In this document: in pieces, positions 22,165-34,616 of the stretch
Numbering within the stretch: the first letter of the stretch is position 1
How the letters are laid out: every line of letters begins with the position of its first letter
Origin: Cylicocyclus nassatus
Taxonomy: Eukaryota; Nematoda; Chromadorea; Rhabditida; Strongylidae
DNA: 64,000 nt
Direction: 5' to 3'
NCBI GenBank assembly: GCA_958299035.1
Contig: CATQJL010000112.1
Location: forward strand, 80,990,636 to 81,054,635
Notes under the pieces: generated by a model
Told to the model about the DNA's origin: nothing
Databases searched by the model: none
What the model saw: the letters and a program-made list of their open reading frames with translations, nothing else
Made by a program: the position numbers and the translations under genes

Positions 22165-22994
22165 CAAGGCTCGGCATGAGGTGGCTCTTTCAATTTTTCA
22201 AAAACGAAGTCCCTGTAGGCTTCGGCACAAAGATACGACATCGCCTATGACGCATTCATGAACGGATCAAAACGAATAACGAAAATAATGGAGCAAAACA
22301 TAAAACTAACATTGAATAGACGAAAAAAACTGAAGATGTTCGTAATCGTCGAATTGGCGGCATGCTGTGTCCAGCGCGACCCCTGCGCGTTTGAAGCATG
22401 CAGCTTGCCGCCGCCATACAAAATATATGGAGGGCTGTAACTAGGCGAGGAAGAGGGGGTTAGGGAGATTCAAAAACTCAGTTGCAGGATTTTTGGTGCA
22501 GAAATAGATTATGTTAAAATGTGAGAAAATTATGTGAAGGAAAGAAAATATATGACTTTTTCTTTTCATAGCCACCTCAGGTGGCTGTCTAAGTGGCTGA
22601 GCCACCTAACTCCGAAAAAAGTTTGCCACACCTTCAGTTCACATAACTTCTTCATAATTTTTCGCGCATAGTCCTAACTCCGTATTTCCCATCTACAGAC
22701 CAATTTTGGGATCATTTCATTTCCTCTTCGCTGTAAACAAGTCTTTTGTTTATTTCGGGGCAGGTTTGAATTCGCGCGCTTAACCGGCGAGCATGCTGAA
22801 AAAAATTTTGGTTTTTGCAGATCAATAAGGCAGGAATGACAATTTGCGTCTTCTATAGGAGATGCGTGACATGAAGGCAGAAGGCGATTGTGTGCGTGGG
22901 GGGAGGCTGGGGTTTCCGCTTCAACGATATCCCCTTGCTTTTTATTCCGAAACGCTATTTAGCTTGCCCTGTGAGCCACCTGTGACGAGCCCTG
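22165..22994. mobile_element. Non-autonomous hAT-type element, copy 3
   Basis: The ends CAAGGCTCGGCATG and GACGAGCCCTG are flanked by the 8-bp duplication TCTGCGGA (22157-22164 and 22995-23002). It contains a GCCACCT/AGGTGGC subterminal pair. It is 830 bp with no transposase frame. Confidence 0.85.
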
Positions 22995-23002
22995 TCTGCG
23001 GA

Positions 23003-24432
23003 GCGTGCGGACTGTCAAATAGAAATGCCAACAGACGCTCAGCTTCCTATAAGAGATTTTCTCTGGAGTGGCGGTGGTATCCGAAAAGTCTGAGGGAGCA
23101 TTAGCAAATGAGATATGCTTCAGCTTTACAAAATGTAGCTACGAACGTTTTAAAAACTTGTTTGTAACTTTTCGGAGGTCCTTGTAGCTATAATGGTTCT
23201 CTGATCTATGTTGTCTTTGTGATGTTATCGCCATGGCTCCTACATGTAGCAGCTTTACAGTAAATCTTCCCTATTCAAATAAATCTCATCTTATAATTAG
23301 AAAAAAATGCTGAAGACTTTTATGTAGTGCAAGCCTTTGGCTACATTGCAACACTTCCATATTACAAGGTCACGTCTATCAAGTCTGTTATAATTATTTA
23401 TTTCAAAAGGACCGCGACTTTGTCGCGTTTAGCCCGTAAGAGTACCGAAAATTCCAGAAAGCTGATTGCTTCAAATCGGACTTGATTATGTTGCACAACT
23501 AATGGTTAATAACAACCAAATTTTAACTCGCAGAATCGACTTTACCAAAAATCGATCTTTAGAGAAATAATTTTTTGAAGCTGGAAACAGCAGATCAGGA
23601 AAATCCAAAAACATTGCCGTATAGTCCAAGATTTGTTTTATTTGCGGCATATTCACTCGTTTTCAGAACTTCGGATTAAAATTTTTGAAATCGGCAAAAG
23701 TAATTGTAAGAAAGACGAGGAAAAGCTGCATTGGATATATGTTGAAAACCGATGAGTCTTTTTTTGTGGTTTCATCGTTTGAAAAAGCCGAGAAAACTTT
23801 CGGAAAAACCTAATAATCTCCATCACCGCTCACAAGAAACTTTTAACACTCAACAAAGGGACTGGGTTCGCATGTAGCCCATAGCGATTTGCGCCAAGCT
23901 TGGGTTCACAAATCCAATTCTCGAACGCACAGGAACTGGGCAACTTATTTGGTGAAAACTGGTATGCTCGACTTTTTGGTTAGCGGACTCAGTGAGTTCG
24001 TTCGTAAAACCGGCTAAGTGGCTTTTTGTGGATTCCGGAACCCACTTGGTAATTCATTGATGGATACAGCCACAGAAATGGGCATACAGGTTATCCACGC
24101 CTAGAAAGGTAAATGCTTAGTTCTAGTGTTGGTTCGATATTACCACTATATGCTTCCCGTTTTTTGCTGCTGACATCGGCTGCTCACTATCATCCAGCGA
24201 ACAGTGATACAGCGTAGTGGTACCACCTTCAATTACGTAACTGGCTATGGAAGCTTTGCTCATTGCATCCGGCCTCAGCTGCATAGCAGCGCAGGGAAGT
24301 TGAACGGAGCGTTGACCATTGAAGTACAAGTGAGTGAGTGCATTGAAGTCGTTGGTTGGTCACTGGCTCCAAGTGGCCCGGAGAATGCTAGGCTGCGCCC
24401 TCTTCGCCTCAAATACAATCTTTAAACATCCA
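23003..24432. other. Unassigned stretch
   Basis: Mostly AT-rich. Around 24130-24420 the minus strand stays open for about 65 codons, but no family or splice pattern could be assigned. No repeats were matched to other parts of the window. Confidence 0.35.
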
Positions 24433-25101
24433 CAGGGTGTCCCAAAAGTAAGTACACACTTTTCAATCGTTGATATCTCTCTTCCTATTAGGTTTTCTCC
24501 AACATCCGGGTAGCATTCTTTAGAGGAGGCTCCAACTTAGATTTACAGTATCGAGCTAATCACCGGTCGTTCTTCATTTCTGTAAGATCACTGTGGAATT
24601 CGACAAGGATTTTAGGCCATTAGAGGCCATATATTGCTTCGAAACAAAACCAAACAAGCCAAAAGCTTTACACTACGGTAATGGAAGCCTCTGATTTCGA
24701 ATTTGAAATTTCCACTTCAGCTGTGATGCTTCTTTTCAAAGTTATCCCAGGTAAACCGTAATAATCGAAGTCCCAGATTTGTCAGAAATGTGATCACACC
24801 GTCAAAAAAGCTGGAAACACTCATAAAAAGTTTTGTAGTGGAATCAGGGTGCGCGAAACCCTAGCATACGATTTTTCAAATCTTTGAAAAAAAAGTTTTC
24901 GTCAAATGGCATATACCGCAATGGTTCCATGTGCTGGAAGTTCTTACTTATATCCCATGAAGAGAGATCGATGATTTGCTTGCTACTGTAAACCTAAGTT
25001 GAAGCCTTCTCTGAAGAATGTACTTGAATTGCGGAAAAAGACCCAATGGGAAGAGAGATATCAACGATTGAAAAATGTGTACCTACTTTTGGGACACCCT
25101 G
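24433..25101. mobile_element. Foldback MITE, TIR CAGGGTGTCCC
   Basis: The ends CAGGGTGTCCCAAAAGTA and TACTTTTGGGACACCCTG are nearly perfect, with arms extending over 150 bp (TCAATCGTTGATATCTCT). The right flank is TA; the left flank is CA, so the TA duplication is decayed. It is 669 bp. Confidence 0.85.
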
Positions 25102-25103
25102 TA

Positions 25104-25483
25104 TAGTCGCCAACAGAACCATAGAGATGTGTAAAAGAACGTCTCCGTAATTGTAAGCCTTCTAGATTTCATATCCTCGCACAAGCCTTCCTTTATGGAC
25201 TGCTCTTCTTCCAATTGATCGCAGGTCTATCTTCTTATGTTCTTCAGCATCGTCTCTGCTTCAGTGATACTGCACAAAAATAAAGCGAAGTCATCCGGAG
25301 CGATGTCATCAAGCGAAAGTTGATATCTCCCACAAACTTGTGTATTTTGCATAGAGAAGCCTAGTACACAGCATGCAAAGATCGGCAAATGACGAATATC
25401 TAAGATTCTGAAATCACACGACAGTAAAGAAGAATTGGACGACGATCGGAGTATAAGTTGAGTTTTACGATTTTTTCAAAATA
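25104..25483. other. Unassigned stretch
   Basis: Nothing recognisable; ordinary AT-rich sequence between two MITEs. Confidence 0.4.
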
Positions 25484-26191
25484 TTAGGTTGAACCGAAAG
25501 TTCTGTCGTTTCATTTTCAAAAATTTGTAACTTCGCGAGATTCCAGCGGACTTGCTTGCTTGTAATTTTATTAAAAAGAATAAGTCTTTTGCTTTCAAAC
25601 GCTGTTCCGTGGAGCTTCTGTTTCATACTGGGTGCGGAGATAAAAATAGAAAACTAAGACCATATAAGCTTCGACCATTTTAAGTTAGGTCACCAAAAAT
25701 CTGGCATGCTGCAGAAAAATCTGAAATCGTCAGTACATGTTTTTTGGCCTACCCTTTGCACCTGTGAAAAGTTTGTGCTGTTTAGACGTCTCTGTGAGAA
25801 GTTATGATTTTCGCGAAAACTGACAAATTAATTAATTTTGGCGTTTTCCATAGTAAACTCGATATTCATAACTTTTCACAGAAACGTCCAAACAACACAA
25901 ACTCTTCACAATTGCAAAGAGTAGTCCAAAAAACGTATGTACTGACGATTTCAGATTTTTCTGCAGCATTCCAGATTTTTGGTGACCTAACTTAAAATGG
26001 TCGAAGCTTATATGGTCTTAGTTTTCTATTTTTATCTCCGCGCCCAGTATGAAACAGAAGCTCCACGGAAGAGCGTTTGAAATCGAAAGACTTATTCTTT
26101 TTAATAAAATTACAAGCAAGCAAATCCGTTGAAATCTCGCGAAGTTACAAATTTTTGAAAATGAAACGACAGAACTTTCGGTTCAACCTAA
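25484..26191. mobile_element. mariner-like foldback MITE, TIR TTAGGTTGAACC
   Basis: The ends TTAGGTTGAACCGAAAGTTC and the inverted copy are flanked by TA at 25482-25483 and 26192-26193. The arms pair through most of the 708 bp. TTAGGTTG is a common mariner terminus. No transposase frame is present. Confidence 0.85.
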
Positions 26192-26193
26192 TA

Positions 26194-26827
26194 ATTTCTT
26201 TGAAAAATAAAACTAGACCCTCTCTCCTTACTGAAGAGTCCCGGAAAGGGTCTAGATCTTAAAACTCCGTCTAAGGAAAGGGACGAAACGGAGTAACAAA
26301 ACGAAAAACTATTTTTCTTATTATCTAAATGTGAATAAAAAAGCCTTAAAAAGTAGCAAAATCAAAATTTTTAGAATAAATTTCCAAAAAAGCTCACCAA
26401 TCTTTGCGGAGATAATGCATTACGCATTTATCACAAAATTATTACTTGAACAATTTCGCTGCGCATTTTGATCGCTCTGAACATTTCATAACTAAAACTG
26501 GATCCAAATTAGACAGCTATAACGCAGCAATAAAGCCGAATGAAATCACAGAATACCCGAAAAAATGGAATACAATGTCAGAAAAAATGGTGGGCTATGG
26601 TGGATTTGCGGTAATGAGCTTTTGCGTTTTAACTATAGGTTTTCACGTACCCTAACAGATTCACTTCGTTAAGTGAATGAAATCATAGAAATTTCGCTTT
26701 AACTCTAATCAGGATTCGTTATAGAGTGTACCGTAATGATTTACCCTTATGCTCTAATTGGTGTTTTTTTGGGATAAGGTTTTGATACAAAAAGAGGAGA
26801 GCGGGTGACAGGAAGCAGTCCAAAACA
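26194..26827. other. Upstream region of the CAP gene
   Basis: AT-rich, no coding sequence recognised. It should hold the promoter of the gene starting at 26828. A GGGATAAGG (GATA-core) lies about 55 bp upstream of the ATG, but this is a common motif and is only suggestive. Confidence 0.35.
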
Positions 26828-28889
26828 ATGTTGTGCATTGCTTGTATTGCAGTACTTTCTGTAAGTTGTTCACATATCTTGCTAAAATCGTTTAAACAAG
26901 TGCAACCTCAAAGGCACCGTCCAAACTAAGTTGAGGATACTGAGCCTTTGGCAGCGTATGATAGTAGGGCTCCCTATCAAGCCAATGGCCAAGTCGAGGT
27001 GCGATGCCGCTTAGGAAGCGGGAAAACCGCTTCAAATAACTAGGATGCAAGAGGACCCTCAGACGGCACCTATCTCCTCATCCATGCCCGCCCACCCGTG
27101 TGCACATCCAATCACCGTTTTGGAAAGACGGCTTGTGGTTACTCCGGAACGGAGATTGTCGGGGGTTTCACGGATTCTCGGTTCATATTCGGAATCAGGG
27201 ACATGAAAAGGCCATGAAACGGCAAAAATCTGGAATTCGAGAATTTGGATGGACGGTGCCTTTAACACCGCAAATCTCCACTGTTTTATTGTCACTCTCA
27301 GCTATTACCTACCGTCACCTATGCGCATACGCTATGTAAAGATAGTGAAAAAATGAAGGATCATCAGGTGAACAAATTTTTGGACATGCACAACGCTAGA
27401 AGGTGTGAAGACTGTTTTGGTCACTGAACGGCAATCATTTGACTACTTTTTTTTAGGTTATCGTTAGCAAAAGGAGAGGTCATAAAGGGCAATAAGAACT
27501 ATATGCCACAGGGTGCTAATATTCAAAAGCTGGTAATCTTTTTTTCATATCTTTACTTCTTTACAGTTTTTTGACTTCACCTTGAGAACCATCGTGAAAT
27601 AGGCACAGCTCAAACAATAATTAGCTTACGTAAGCTGAAACCACTTCAGTCATATAATTGCTCCTTGGAAGAAGCCGCTATTGCTCGGGCAGAAGATTGT
27701 TTCAAAACGGAAACTGAACTCGATCCCGACGTTGGCGAAAATACTGCACAAGTCACTTTATCATCCGCCCCTGATAAACTGACGGCCATTCATAATGTAA
27801 GATATCGTCTCAGAGGTAGATTGACACCTCGGAAAGCATTCTAGGGTGTAACATCATGGTGGAAGCAATCCAGAACTGGACCGAACATTGGCAATCAAGT
27901 TTATTACAGAACCATACACACTCCATCTGCTAATTTTGCTACGGTATATTTTGCTCATTTTTTGTGATTCTGCTGACTAAACATCTTTCTAGAAAACTGG
28001 TACTGTTGAGATGACGGTCATACCTCGCTCGATTTCGCTTACTGCACATTTTCTGTTGCTAAGATTGCTCTAAAGCCTACTATCGAACAAAAAAAGTGAA
28101 AGCAGTTTTAGCTGAGCAGGCGCGAACGCGACGCGAACGTATTGCCACCGATGTAAACCTGCACGTCCTACGCTTCGCGGTTAAGATCGCGCCTCTGGTT
28201 TGCGCTTTCGTCCGGCAGTAGCCTTTGATTCTTAGTACGAATTTACATAAGCAGCATCTTCCATATTTGCACCAGCCTGCAAAGCCATGCGTTTGTATTT
28301 AAAATTTTTGCGTCGATGATTTTAAGACATGGAGAACTACCAATACGCGTGGCAAGCGCTAGCGGAATCGCTAGAGGTATAGCCGACCTCAAAGGACGAC
28401 GAACACATTCACAAAACTTTTTAATTTTAGATGGCCTGGGCTACAACATCAGAGATTGGATGTGCCGTAAACAAATGCAGTAATTTCTACGCTGTTGTAT
28501 GTCAATATGCTCCAAGGTCAATTCAGCTATAACGTATTAATAGAACCACGTTGTAGGAATTTTGAAAAGTGTTCAATGCCTACAAGATAGTGAAAAAGAT
28601 AACATATTTGAATGATATTCTTGCAGCGAGGTGGAAATTGAGCAACAAATTTACAAACCAGGAACGCCTTGCACCTCTTGCCCAAGTGAATTTCCGACAT
28701 GTGTAGATGGAGCGCTATGTGGGCCATGACCATTCGCGAAGTATTTTTTGTATGACGACTAATACACATGAAGATTTTTTGATGTTCTTACTGTTTGTTT
28801 GATTTAGAGGAAATTATGAACAAAGGGAAAGAATAATTGTTCTCGTATGGCTTTTATTCTTGCAGAGAAATTTCATACAAAGAATGTAG
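26828..28889 (+). CDS. Secreted SCP/TAPS (CAP-domain) protein, ASP/VAL-like
   Basis: There are seven exons: 26828-26860, 27302-27402, 27457-27532, 27650-27796, 27845-27943, 28431-28516 and 28808-28889. All junctions are GT-AG and phase-consistent, 624 nt (207 aa plus stop). A hydrophobic signal peptide (MLCIACIAVLS then LLPTVTYA) spans the first intron. The CAP fold follows: NKFLDMHNARRLSLAKG (about 30-46), SYNCSLEEAAIARAEDC, the GEN box (DVGENTAQV), SWWKQ, then MAWATTSEIGCAV and CQYAPRGNY, which fits the CAP2 signature. The usual His before the CAP1 Trp (GHFTQxVW) is absent (ANFATMAW). CAP proteins of this kind are exported and abundant in parasitic nematodes. After GNY the last exon reads a hydrophobic VLVWLLFLQ, atypical, so the 3' end is uncertain. 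A further exon might start near 28958 (CNNDPYLSSKEL). Intron 1 contains a TTAA MITE. Confidence 0.85.
26912..27261. mobile_element. TTAA-type MITE in CAP intron 1 (copy 1)
   Basis: The ends AGGCACCGTCC and GGACGGTGCCT are flanked by TCAA (left, decayed) and TTAA (27262-27265). About 75-80 percent similar by eye to the copies at 46405-46761 and 57104-57437, all in the same orientation. Confidence 0.8.
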
Positions 28890-29649
28890 GCTCTACTGCT
28901 CTTTCCTCTCCTGTTATCATTCACATGCCTACACGAAAACAAATCGTTGCATTCAAGATGTAACAACGATCCTTATCTGAGTTCAAAGGAGTTGTCGGCA
29001 AAACTCCCTGCGTCCAAGAGTCCTCCCGTTAGGAACACAGTGACTGATGCATGGTTTGTGACAGATGTCCGCACTTGCGAAGCCCGTTTACGACTATGTC
29101 GTCTACCCAAAACGTACAGTGGAGTGGGAGTTAATTACCTCTACAATCGAAACTGCATTTTTAGCTAAGGAATAATAATGTTTGGTACAGCATGAGGAAA
29201 AGTTACCGATTTGCGATTTGTTTTACCTGCGCCAAATAATGATCATCTCGTACTCTTCCAGAATCAGTGCCCGGCACAATTGCAAAGGACATGCTGGACA
29301 CTGTTTTGGACAAAAAGCGAAGATGATATGTATATTTTTGTAGGGGCCTTGGTTTAAAAAAACACGTTATGAAATGGCCGTGTCGAATATTTTTTGTGCT
29401 TTTCGCATTATAATCTTATTCGCTCTATATTTTGACTTTTATAAATAGTCTGAATGGTGGAAACAATCTTGCTCTAAGCGCGCGCTGATGCTCGCCGTAC
29501 ACAAAAAGTTGTCTGGGGAAGGAGTGGAGAGCGGAATCAACACAAAGATGAAATTTTACAAGAAAAAGAAACTTGCTGCACATCTGTATATAGTACGAGC
29601 GGGCATCCCGGGTTTCACTCCGGTTTGGAGCCAATCTATCAGTCTAAAC
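28890..29649. other. Unassigned; possible CAP 3' sequence and a hAT-end fragment
   Basis: 28958-29027 is open and begins after TTCAAG; it could be 3' coding sequence of the CAP gene. At about 29271 a hAT-family end (CAGTGCCCGGCAC) starts a truncated copy with GGACAAAAAGCGAAG. Otherwise not recognised. Confidence 0.35.
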
Positions 29650-29831
29650 TCCCCATCCTGCACACCCTGCACACCCTATACACCCTGCACACCTTGCACA
29701 TCCTGCACACCCTGCACATCCTGCACATATTGCACATTCTGCACATCCTGCACACCCTGTACATCCTGCACATCCTGCACACCTGCACACCGTGAACACC
29801 CTGCACACCCTGCACAACCTGCACATCCTGC
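29650..29831 (+). repeat. 9-bp minisatellite (CTGCACAYC)
   Basis: About twenty units of CTGCACACC / CTGCACATC, with a few variants, in phase over about 180 bp. It encodes Cys-Thr-rich frames on the plus strand and Cys-Arg-rich frames on the minus strand; these are not genes. Confidence 0.9.
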
Positions 29832-30059
29832 ACCCGAATGCGTACAAACAAACTCACAGATTTTCTGCTTTATATATATAAAGATGTATACACATTAATG
29901 CTATTCATCAGTTGATTCGAAATTCTTACAATTAGTTTATTATCAAATGGAAATTATTATTATTATTGAAATAACACGAAAAGACATGCAAAGCAGTACT
30001 GTACATTTCCTAAGGTCCTAAAAAAACCATATAAATTAGATCAAAAATGCTTTCAAAGA

Positions 30060-33000
30060 TCATTCTGAGGCCACAGTTGCAATTTGTTGTCGTGCTTGGC
30101 TCAAACATTTCTCATATCCGGATGTTTTTCGAACCATGCCGAGTTGGATCATACTATACATCATCTCGATCAAGGAGATATGGAGATTGGTATAAGTCAT
30201 TCCAAGAAGCTCCCGGGACTGAAACACGTGTAGTCAGTTCTTCAAAATCTGATTTTTATTGATTTGATTGATTGCCAAATCTCTCACCTTGGTGTTATCA
30301 AACTGCAGTTCTGGTCCTAGTCGGTGTATTACGGCAGCAACATGTGGATCTATTCCCAAATAAGCGTATAGTTTCACTGCCCAATTCTGGACAACAGCTG
30401 GAGTTATGAGGTAACCTGCAAGAAGCGTTATAAGTCATAACAATTAGCTTTCTTTCAAAGCAGAACTGGTCCTGAAGCGATTTCACGAGATTGCGAAGTT
30501 ATCATGGGCTCTCCTATATGATGATTATCCACATTTGGCAGAAAAGTGCTCTCTTTAGAGCAGGATGGTGTAAAAGATGCTATAAAGACATGCACACGGT
30601 TTTTATGTAGTCTCTCTAGCAAAGGTACGAAAATTTACTGAAATAAACAAGGCAACACATCGCAAGTGCTAGATCTGCAGGCGCACACTGCGGAACCTAT
30701 CCCGCTTGTGCTGCATTTTTAAACTTCGGCCTGTTATTCGATATTATATGACCATCTAGTGAATGGTTTTTATATAACCTTTGATTCAACTGGCTTGGCT
30801 CGGGAAGGCGGAGCTCTGTGACCTAATTAAAGCCGCTAGCGCTCGCGACGCACCTGCTAGTGAGTATAGTACTGGATTGCAAAATTCCCGAAAAAATACT
30901 CTATTACGTCAAATTGATGAAAGCTTGATGTAGAAACATTTGATCACTCTTCTATTTATGAGCGAACATTGGTCCTCAGTCACTGGAATGTTTCTTCAAA
31001 GTTGAAAAATACATTTCTCCATTGAATAATTCTTTCTTACAATGTGAAACGAGAATTGGTCGCATTTGTCCTTATTTTTCGACAGACATTAGGAAGTAAA
31101 ATTTAGTTTGTAGGACAGTGCGGTACAGCTACTTACAAAAACTTGTCCTATAAGGCCAGAGGAACTATTCCATAGCAGCAATGCTGTATAATTGGTTGCT
31201 TACCCATTTTACTAAACTCCTTCCGCAACCATGTTATCATATCCTTAAACCATATTGAACGTGCTGTGATCAAAATTCTTTCACCATCGCTTTCCTTTCG
31301 GGTTAAGGCCTCTGAATTTTACACTTTCAGAGTATTTAAGCAACAAATGATGTCTATAGGGAACTTACCAACATGTGCTTTTGCTACATCCCGGACATCT
31401 ACCACTCCTAAGGACACTTTTGGACACGCCAAATATGTGCGGAAATCCATCATTCTGCCAATAATCTGCAAAAAAAGAATAAATAACAAATCAATATATT
31501 GACTTATTTTCGGCATCTTACCGTGGCGCTGCCATTTTCACAGTCTGATAGCATTGGACCAATGACAAATGTAGGGTTCAGCACGGTTAGTGCAAATCTG
31601 CTATTATCTGTAAACACCAATTTTTATCAACGAGAACTGGTCTTTTTTCAAAAAAAAGTTTTAGACATACGATCTAATGTGCTCCAAAAATTCCAAGCAG
31701 CTTTTTCAGCCAAAGTCTTGCTTTTTGCGTAGTTGTCGACATTCGGGTTGTCTAAGTTAGTCCAGCAAGTCTCATCGAACACTCTCTCATCATTTGGGTG
31801 GCCATCTAGACGAGACAAATTTTTTCTGAAGAGAGAACTGGTTCCCTATTTCAAGCTCACCGTTTACTGCTGCACAACTGCTTGTAAGCACTACTTTCTT
31901 TACGGAAGGTTCCATCGATGCTGCTCGTAGCACAAATAATGTCCCATCGATAGCTGTTTTGATAGTGTGTTCGTCAGCAACTATGGGCCAAGGAGAGGCG
32001 ACGTGAAGTATGAACGTGCAATCCCTCACAGCTGCTGGCCAGTCTTCCTCATTCAGAAGATCTGCTTCAACAAGTCCCAAGCGTTCATTGGCGTGTGGTA
32101 GGCGGAGAAGGGGGGCTACCTGAAAAATTCCAATTTGTCCAGAAAATTTACAGCAAGCCAAATAATATAAGTTGAAAATTAGATGGAAGTTGAATGTTCG
32201 GTTGTCTTACCTTCCGCGCATTATTCATGCTTCTTACTGTTCCGCGAACCCTATAGCCGGCTGTCAATAGCTGAGCCACACAGTGTAGAGCTACATATCC
32301 TGAGGCACCGGTGACTAGTACCACTAGAATGAGCAAAGTTAGGCTTTTGGTTCCATTACCCAAGTTTGAGAATAGCCCTTTCATAAAGGAAGAACGATAT
32401 GGGTGAGGTTAGTTTGACTTTCAATTTATCTATTGTATATAACGATCTTCCCTCACTACTGATGACTTCCGAGAAAGGTCGTAAATCTTTGTCCAATTTC
32501 CGTCTAGTGATAGGAAGGAAACGGAAATTAGAAATTTATTTGCTTCTGGTATTTAGCTAATTCAGAAAGGGGATCCAGCCTCTCTTTTTTCAAGTTTTGA
32601 AAGTGCCTGCATAAGTTATAAAATTATAATAATAATTCTTCGGATAATTTCCGTTACGTCGTTTCTTCTTCTTTTCGTTTTGAAAATTTCTCGAAGCCTC
32701 CAGAGAGTTTCAAGGTTACTTTATACCTAGAAAATGACACTACCCACCGGCATTAGCAGCAAGTTCAACCCATTGACACGATGTGGACCACCGGTGACCC
32801 ACACACTTTTTGCCGCCAGGAATAATGTGGATCACCGCTGGCCCACACCTCTTGTAAAATCATATTCCTTCCAGGTCTAGTATGTTTTCAAACCAGTATT
32901 TTTTCCAGTTTTCTGCACTCTTGGAACCAGTAGACTCTGTCGTCCAAGAAAATGATTGTAGTTGTTTACAAAACAACTTTACATTTCGTAAATAATCACA

Positions 33001-33705
33001 AAACTTTCCAACACCGAAAATGTTGTGCATAATCGCGTCGTTCCACAGCGCCGCTACGAGAAATTAGGCGTCGTTGTCAGTGGGTCAAGGAGCTACAAAC
33101 AATCCAAATTTGCTGCTTTTTCTACTACTCCATAGTATAGTTTTATATTTATTGTATACTCCTTTTGATATATTATATCATTAATAATGCTGATTATTCA
33201 TTATTTTATTTTTTTTATTGTACATTTTAACATTCGAGATTTCTGAAAACTGAATTAGAAAGGTGTGACAGAAGTTATCCGACAACCTATTTTGGCACTG
33301 TCTCTCCTACGAATGCTATTTTATGTTTCTAGCATCTCAAGAATAAAGCTGAAGAACTTTCAAAAATTAAAAAATTTAGAAAATTCTTTTCTCTCGCAAC
33401 TGATATCAAAAAATCAGAGAAATTTTTTAATCCTAAAATATTTGGTTATTCGCAGCAAAATATAACGGATTTTGTTGGCTAACCTACTATTTTCGCACGT
33501 AAATAACGGATCTTATCGAATTTTGTTTAAAAAACATAGCCCTGCGAATTTTCCTTGAAAAACTGATTGAAAGTTGATTTTATGATCAGCTTAGCGTGAT
33601 TTTCTCGACTACCATTAGTTTAAAAAAACTCGGGTGAATGAGGGGAGGAGTAGATAAAGAAAGATGATTGTTATGCTTACCCTGTTTGCCTTTATCTTCT
33701 TCCAT
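30060..33705 (-). CDS. Extended SDR: NAD(P)-dependent epimerase/dehydratase-like (dihydroflavonol-4-reductase-like)
   Basis: Nine exons on the minus strand: 33681-33705, 32211-32323, 31861-32119, 31671-31805, 31522-31607, 31369-31465, 31204-31311, 30288-30415 and 30060-30218. Every junction is GT-AG and lengths sum to 1,110 nt (369 aa plus stop). The Rossmann glycine motif is VTGASGYVA (residues 12-20). An RGTVR cofactor-side segment follows, then EADLL, TSSCAAV (Ser126) and the catalytic YAKSK (Tyr158, Lys162). NPTFVIGP, VDVRDVAKAH and a C-terminal SRELLGMTY complete an extended SDR. These enzymes act on sugar, steroid or 3-hydroxy-type substrates with NAD(P); the substrate here is unknown. 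The 25-nt first exon was chosen because its phase joins ATTCTAG|TG to give KQVVLVTGASG. The alternative ATG at 32384 would place a hydrophobic leader instead. Intron 1 (1.36 kb) holds a diverged direct repeat. Confidence 0.92.
32385..32560 (+). repeat. Direct repeat, copy 1 (in SDR intron 1)
   Basis: It matches 37508-37680 in the same orientation: GGAAGAACGA, GGTTAGTTTGA, AACGATCTTCCCTCACTACT and CGTCTAGTG-TAAGAAAGAAA blocks. About 175 bp, 5.1 kb apart. Confidence 0.75.
32750..32860. repeat. Pair of short palindromic motifs (GTGGACCACCGG)
   Basis: TGTGGACCACCGGTGACCCA at about 32780 is echoed by TGTGGATCACCGCTGGCCCA about 56 bp later. Each is an imperfect palindrome. No element ends were defined. 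Confidence 0.5.
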
Positions 33706-33842
33706 AGGTCGCAGATTCAGTGTTCCTGAGGGATATCTAAAAATCAATATGTAATTTTTCATGCAGAAAAATGATTTTAGGTGATACTGACGAATCTATA
33801 CAGGTGAGCAGACGAATTGACAATCAGACAATTTTCATAATA

Positions 33843-34616
33843 TTAGGTTGTACCAAAAGTAATTCTTTTTTTATATAAAACAAGCTGTTTTTGTTTTTCT
33901 AACAAAAATGGGTATCATTCGACAGAACAAGCTCTACAAAATGATTGCCAAAGATCCGCCTATGTCCTAATCCAGGCAAGGAACCAAAATCGAAAAAAAA
34001 TTATGAGACTTTTGATTTATTGTATCTGATTTTTTTAAATCGGATTTTTGCGAAAATCAGATTCTACATTCTAACTCGGTAATTATACAACAGACACATG
34101 TAGTACTCAAATAGGCCTTTACTGATTTTTTCCGAGCATAGAAAGCGAAAAAAAAAGATGCTCTAACACTGCACACTTCGCCTCCAGCCCTTCCCTCAAA
34201 TGTCATTGTATACCGCAAGCCTTAGCGAGTATAACCTCAAAATTTTACCTCTGTATGCGCCCTGCTAATTGAAAAATATAAAGTTTAACATCAAAAACTT
34301 GAAACTTGGACTTGAAGTAACCTTCTTGCATTTTCGGGTTATACCATTTCTCAATTTTGAGATCCAAAACAAATCCTTCAAATACATTTTCGATACTACT
34401 ATGTATCTACTTTATAGTGACCAAGTTGGGTCTCGTAGGAATTTTCTGGAAAAAAATTCGATTTCTAAGGTAAATGGAAAGTTTTAATTTTGCCTTCAAA
34501 TTTTACCCACATTAAGACTTAGGCTGACTTTTGGCAGCCATTTTGTAGTGCTTGCTTTGCTTTATCTAATGTTACCCTAAGTCTGCTAGGAAAACAAAAA
34601 CAGCTTGATTTATTTA
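33843..34616. mobile_element. mariner-like foldback, diverged right end
   Basis: Left end TTAGGTTGTACCAAAAGTAA after TA. AAACAAGCTGTTTTTGTTTT recurs inverted near 34590. Internal pairs such as CTACAAAATG / CATTTTGTAG support a foldback. The right TIR is degraded. Confidence 0.6.

Noticed and set aside
29488..29898. Cys-rich 136-codon frame
   Set aside because: The Cys-Thr run is the minisatellite; flanks lack signal-peptide or splice support.
32148..32384. SDR start at the ATG at 32384 giving a hydrophobic leader
   Set aside because: A 25-nt upstream exon (33681-33705) joins in phase to the TTCTAG acceptor and gives a family-like N terminus directly before VTGASG.
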